From an uncultured Pseudoxanthomonas sp. (GTDB taxonomy: Bacteria > Pseudomonadota > Gammaproteobacteria > Xanthomonadales > Xanthomonadaceae): a stretch of 27,594 bases of DNA. The stretch is from NCBI GenBank assembly GCA_937975725.1, contig CALJUL010000097.1, positions 1 through 27,594 on the forward strand, in the 5' to 3' direction. The notes under the pieces are model-generated. The model searched no databases, had not been told where the DNA came from, and saw only the letters and a program-made list of their open reading frames with translations. Of this stretch, positions 25,753 through 27,594 are shown in pieces (position 1 is the stretch's first letter; each line of letters begins with the position of its first letter). The translations under genes and the position numbers were made by a program.

Positions 25753-25793
25753 CCCGTGCCCGGCGATGGCGGCGCGGTCTGGACGGAGTATCC

Positions 25794-26681
25794 ATGCAGT
25801 TCAAAGACTATTACGCGGTGCTGGGCGTAGAGCCGAGCGCCGGCGATGCCGAGATCAAGACGGCGTACCGGCGGCTGGCGCGCAAGTACCATCCCGACGT
25901 CAGCAAGGAGCCCGGCGCGGAGGAGCAGTTCAAGGCCGTCAACGAAGCCTACGAGGCGCTGCGCGATCCGCAGAAGCGCGCGGCCTACGACCAGTTGCGC
26001 GCGCGCGGCTACCGGCCGGGCGAGGAGTTCCGGCCGCCGCCGGACTTCGGGCGCGGCGGGCCCGGGGCGCCGGATTTCGATTTCGAGGAGATCTTCGGTG
26101 GCGCCGGCGGCGGGGGCGGCGGTTTCAGCGATTTCTTCGAGGGGCTGTTCGGCCGCCGCGGCCGCGGTCCCGACGCCGCGCAGCCGCGCGGCCCGCAACC
26201 GCCGCGCGACACCCGTGCCAAGCTGGCGGTGCCGTTGCAGGCTGTGCACGACGGCGGCAGCGTGCGGGTGAACGTCAACGGCCGGCAACTGGACGTGCGC
26301 GTGCCCAAGGGCGTCAAGCCGGCGCAGGTGATCCGCCTGGCCGGGCAGGGCACCTACGGCGGCAACCTGCTGCTGGAAGTGGAGTACGCGCCGCACCCGC
26401 AGTTCGAGGTGGACGGCCGCAACATCATCCATGTGCTGTCGGTGACGCCGTGGCAGGCGGCCCTGGGCGCCACCCTCAGCGTGCCCACCCTGGGCGGCGC
26501 GGTGGAGCTGAAGGTGCCTGCGGATTCGGACACCGGCCGCAAGCTGCGCCTGCGCGGCCGCGGCCTGCCCGGCACGCCTCCGGGCGACCAGATCGTGGAA
26601 CTGGAAATCACCGCCCCGCGCGCCGAGACCGAAGAACAGCGCAAGGCCTACGCCAAGCTCGCCAAGGCCTTCGACGCCTGA
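25794..26681 (+). CDS. cbpA: DnaJ-family co-chaperone, CbpA type
   Basis: 295 residues. A J-domain (1-70) has HPD at 33-35. A Gly/Phe-rich linker follows (about 78-130, with GGAGGGGGGFSDFFEGLFG), then two C-terminal substrate-binding domains (about 138-290). There are no cysteines, so the zinc-finger of true DnaJ is absent; this is the class II (CbpA/DnaJB) form. It stimulates DnaK ATPase. The start at 25794 gives the family N-terminus MQFKDYYAVLGV and has GGAG 6 bases upstream. It lies 143 bases after hsp20. Confidence 0.93.
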   Translation: MQFKDYYAVLGVEPSAGDAEIKTAYRRLARKYHPDVSKEPGAEEQFKAVNEAYEALRDPQKRAAYDQLRARGYRPGEEFRPPPDFGRGGPGAPDFDFEEIFGGAGGGGGGFSDFFEGLFGRRGRGPDAAQPRGPQPPRDTRAKLAVPLQAVHDGGSVRVNVNGRQLDVRVPKGVKPAQVIRLAGQGTYGGNLLLEVEYAPHPQFEVDGRNIIHVLSVTPWQAALGATLSVPTLGGAVELKVPADSDTGRKLRLRGRGLPGTPPGDQIVELEITAPRAETEEQRKAYAKLAKAFDA

Positions 26682-26688
26682 CCCGCAG

Positions 26689-26706
26689 GGTGCGCCCCGG
26701 CGCACC
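26689..26706 (+). terminator. hairpin after cbpA
   Basis: GGTGCGC-CCCG-GCGCACC, a 7-bp GC-rich stem 7 bases after the cbpA stop, followed by ACGCCTTTCC. The T-run is weak. Confidence 0.5.
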
Positions 26707-26926
26707 ACGCCTTTCCATCCACCGTCATTGACGTCGCGGGTGCCGTGGCAGTGCGCAGCGCGCGCCCGACGTGGCGAGATTTTCGCCATAGGGCTTGACA
26801 GGGCCGTGGCGCAAGGCGGTGCGAGGGTTATCCACAGATTCGTGCAGCTTTCATCCACACGGATTGTGGAAAACCTGCCTGTGAGCCGGCCGCGACAGGG
26901 TCATCGCCGGGGCGATGTTCCACGCA
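26707..26926. other. non-coding space between convergent genes with DnaA-box-like 9-mers
   Basis: No gene is supported. TTATCCACA at 26828-26836 is an exact DnaA box. TCATCCACA at 26851-26859 and, on the other strand, TTTTCCACA at 26865-26873 each differ from it by one base. A TTGACA at 26795-26800 has no matching -10. The 46-bp cluster lies between the ends of cbpA and the M3 peptidase gene, so it is not a promoter of either. Confidence 0.55.
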
Positions 26927-26958
26927 CAAAAAACCACGCCGCCCGGAGGCGGCGTGGT
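26927..26958 (-). terminator. intrinsic terminator of the M3 peptidase gene
   Basis: Read on the minus strand, ACCACGCCGCC-TCCG-GGCGGCGTGGT (11-bp stem with a 4-base loop) is followed by a T-run, 20 bases after the TAA stop. A strong factor-independent terminator. Confidence 0.88.
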
Positions 26959-26978
26959 GCATGCGACGAGGAGGTCGC

Positions 26979-27594
26979 TTACTTGGCGCCGGCGGCGGGT
27001 GCCGTGCCGGGGACGGTCAGGCCGCGCTTCTCCAGCAGCGGCTCGATCCGCGGGTCGTGACCGGCGAAGTCGCGGAACAGCTTCATCGCGTCCTCGCTGC
27101 CGCCGCGCGAGAGCAGGGTCTTGCGGAAGTGGTCGCCGTTCTCGCGCTTCAGGCCGCCGTGCTGCTTGAACCACTCCACGCTGTTGGCGTCCAGCACTTC
27201 CGACCAGATGTAGGCGTAGTAGCCGGCCGAGTAACCGCCCATGATGTGGCTGAAGTACGGCGTCTTGTAGCGCGGCGGCACCGGCGCGTAGGCGATGCCG
27301 TCGGCGGCCAGCGCGTCGGCCTCGAACTTCATCACGCCGGCGGCGTCGGGCACCTGGTCGGCGGTGATCTGGTGCCAGCGCTGGTCCAGCATGGCCGCGC
27401 CCAGGTATTCGGTGGTGCCGAAGCCCTGGTTGAACTTGGATGCGGCGATCACCTTGTCCAGCAGCGCCTGCGGCATCGGCTCGCCGGTCCTGTGGTGCTT
27501 GGCATAGTTGGCCAGGATGCTCGGCCAGTCGGCCCACATCTCGTTGACCTGCGAGGGGTATTCGACGAAGTCGCGCGGCACGCTGGTGCCGCTG
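26979..27594 (-). CDS. dcp: M3 family metallopeptidase (peptidyl-dipeptidase Dcp), C-terminal part
   Basis: At least 205 residues of the C-terminus; the frame is open at the window edge. PRDFVEYPSQVNEMW, FNQGFGTTEYLGAAMLDQRWH and HIMGGYSAGYYAYIWSEVLDAN are typical of the M3 thermolysin-like oligopeptidase clan (Dcp, oligopeptidase A). The HExxH zinc motif should lie just upstream, outside the window. Dcp removes C-terminal dipeptides from peptides. The end SRGGSEDAMKLFRDFAGHDP...LL matches the Dcp branch better than oligopeptidase A. The tail PGTAPAAGAK is low-complexity. It could be a periplasmic form, but the N-terminus is not visible. Confidence 0.88.
   Translation of the reverse strand, partial: SGTSVPRDFVEYPSQVNEMWADWPSILANYAKHHRTGEPMPQALLDKVIAASKFNQGFGTTEYLGAAMLDQRWHQITADQVPDAAGVMKFEADALAADGIAYAPVPPRYKTPYFSHIMGGYSAGYYAYIWSEVLDANSVEWFKQHGGLKRENGDHFRKTLLSRGGSEDAMKLFRDFAGHDPRIEPLLEKRGLTVPGTAPAAGAK

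Overview
The window is high-G+C gammaproteobacterial chromosome, most likely family Xanthomonadaceae (Lysobacteraceae). GyrA has glutamine at position 83 as in Stenotrophomonas, and the intergenic spaces hold the short GTAGGAG...CTTCAGCC REP-type palindromes common in this family. The genus cannot be fixed from the sequence alone. About 10.6 kb in the left half is an integrated mobile element; the rest is core chromosome.

Left flank (1-2554): the end of a tRNA-Gly gene, a tRNA-Leu gene, a 47-residue single-pass membrane protein gene on the minus strand, and an FMN-binding glutamate-synthase-family protein. A tRNA-Val(CAC) gene follows.

Integrated element (2555-13133): the last 45 bp of tRNA-Val recur exactly at 13089-13133 and mark the two att sites. 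Next to the right att site is a P4-type tyrosine integrase, transcribed inward and overlapping an unknown 193-residue gene by 4 bp. Then come an AlpA-like HTH gene, a primase-polymerase, a RepA-like hexameric helicase (the last two also overlapping by 4 bp), about eleven copies of a TGCCGGACAT-type motif that look like an iteron origin, and a coiled-coil protein. On the left side are an XRE regulator with two palindromic operators, a divergent exported protein, and a 1246-residue protein joining an Mrr-like PD-(D/E)XK nuclease, a STAND-type NTPase and a long C-terminal region. That last gene is visibly poorer in G+C than the backbone and is probably anti-phage cargo. No capsid, tail, terminase or conjugation genes are visible. 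The element therefore looks like a minimal, replication-competent satellite or integrative plasmid carrying a defence gene.

Right flank (13134-27594): the displaced terminator of the tRNA-Val gene; gyrA; a bacterial alpha-2-macroglobulin lipoprotein and its usual partner pbpC (PBP1c), separated by four degenerate tandem repeats that run into the start of pbpC; a REP pair; a peroxiredoxin; an Hsp20 gene with a good sigma-32-type promoter; a CbpA-type DnaJ; and the 3' end of an M3 peptidase (Dcp) gene that leaves the window. Together these cover DNA topology, periplasmic protection coupled to wall repair, and stress response.

The strongest leads are the STAND-nuclease and its carrier element, the iteron array, paired arm-type sites at both element ends, an intrinsic-terminator hairpin inside the apparent 5' end of the alpha-2-macroglobulin frame (possible sRNA or attenuator), the repeat-derived N-terminus of PBP1c, and a cluster of DnaA-box-like 9-mers between convergent genes.
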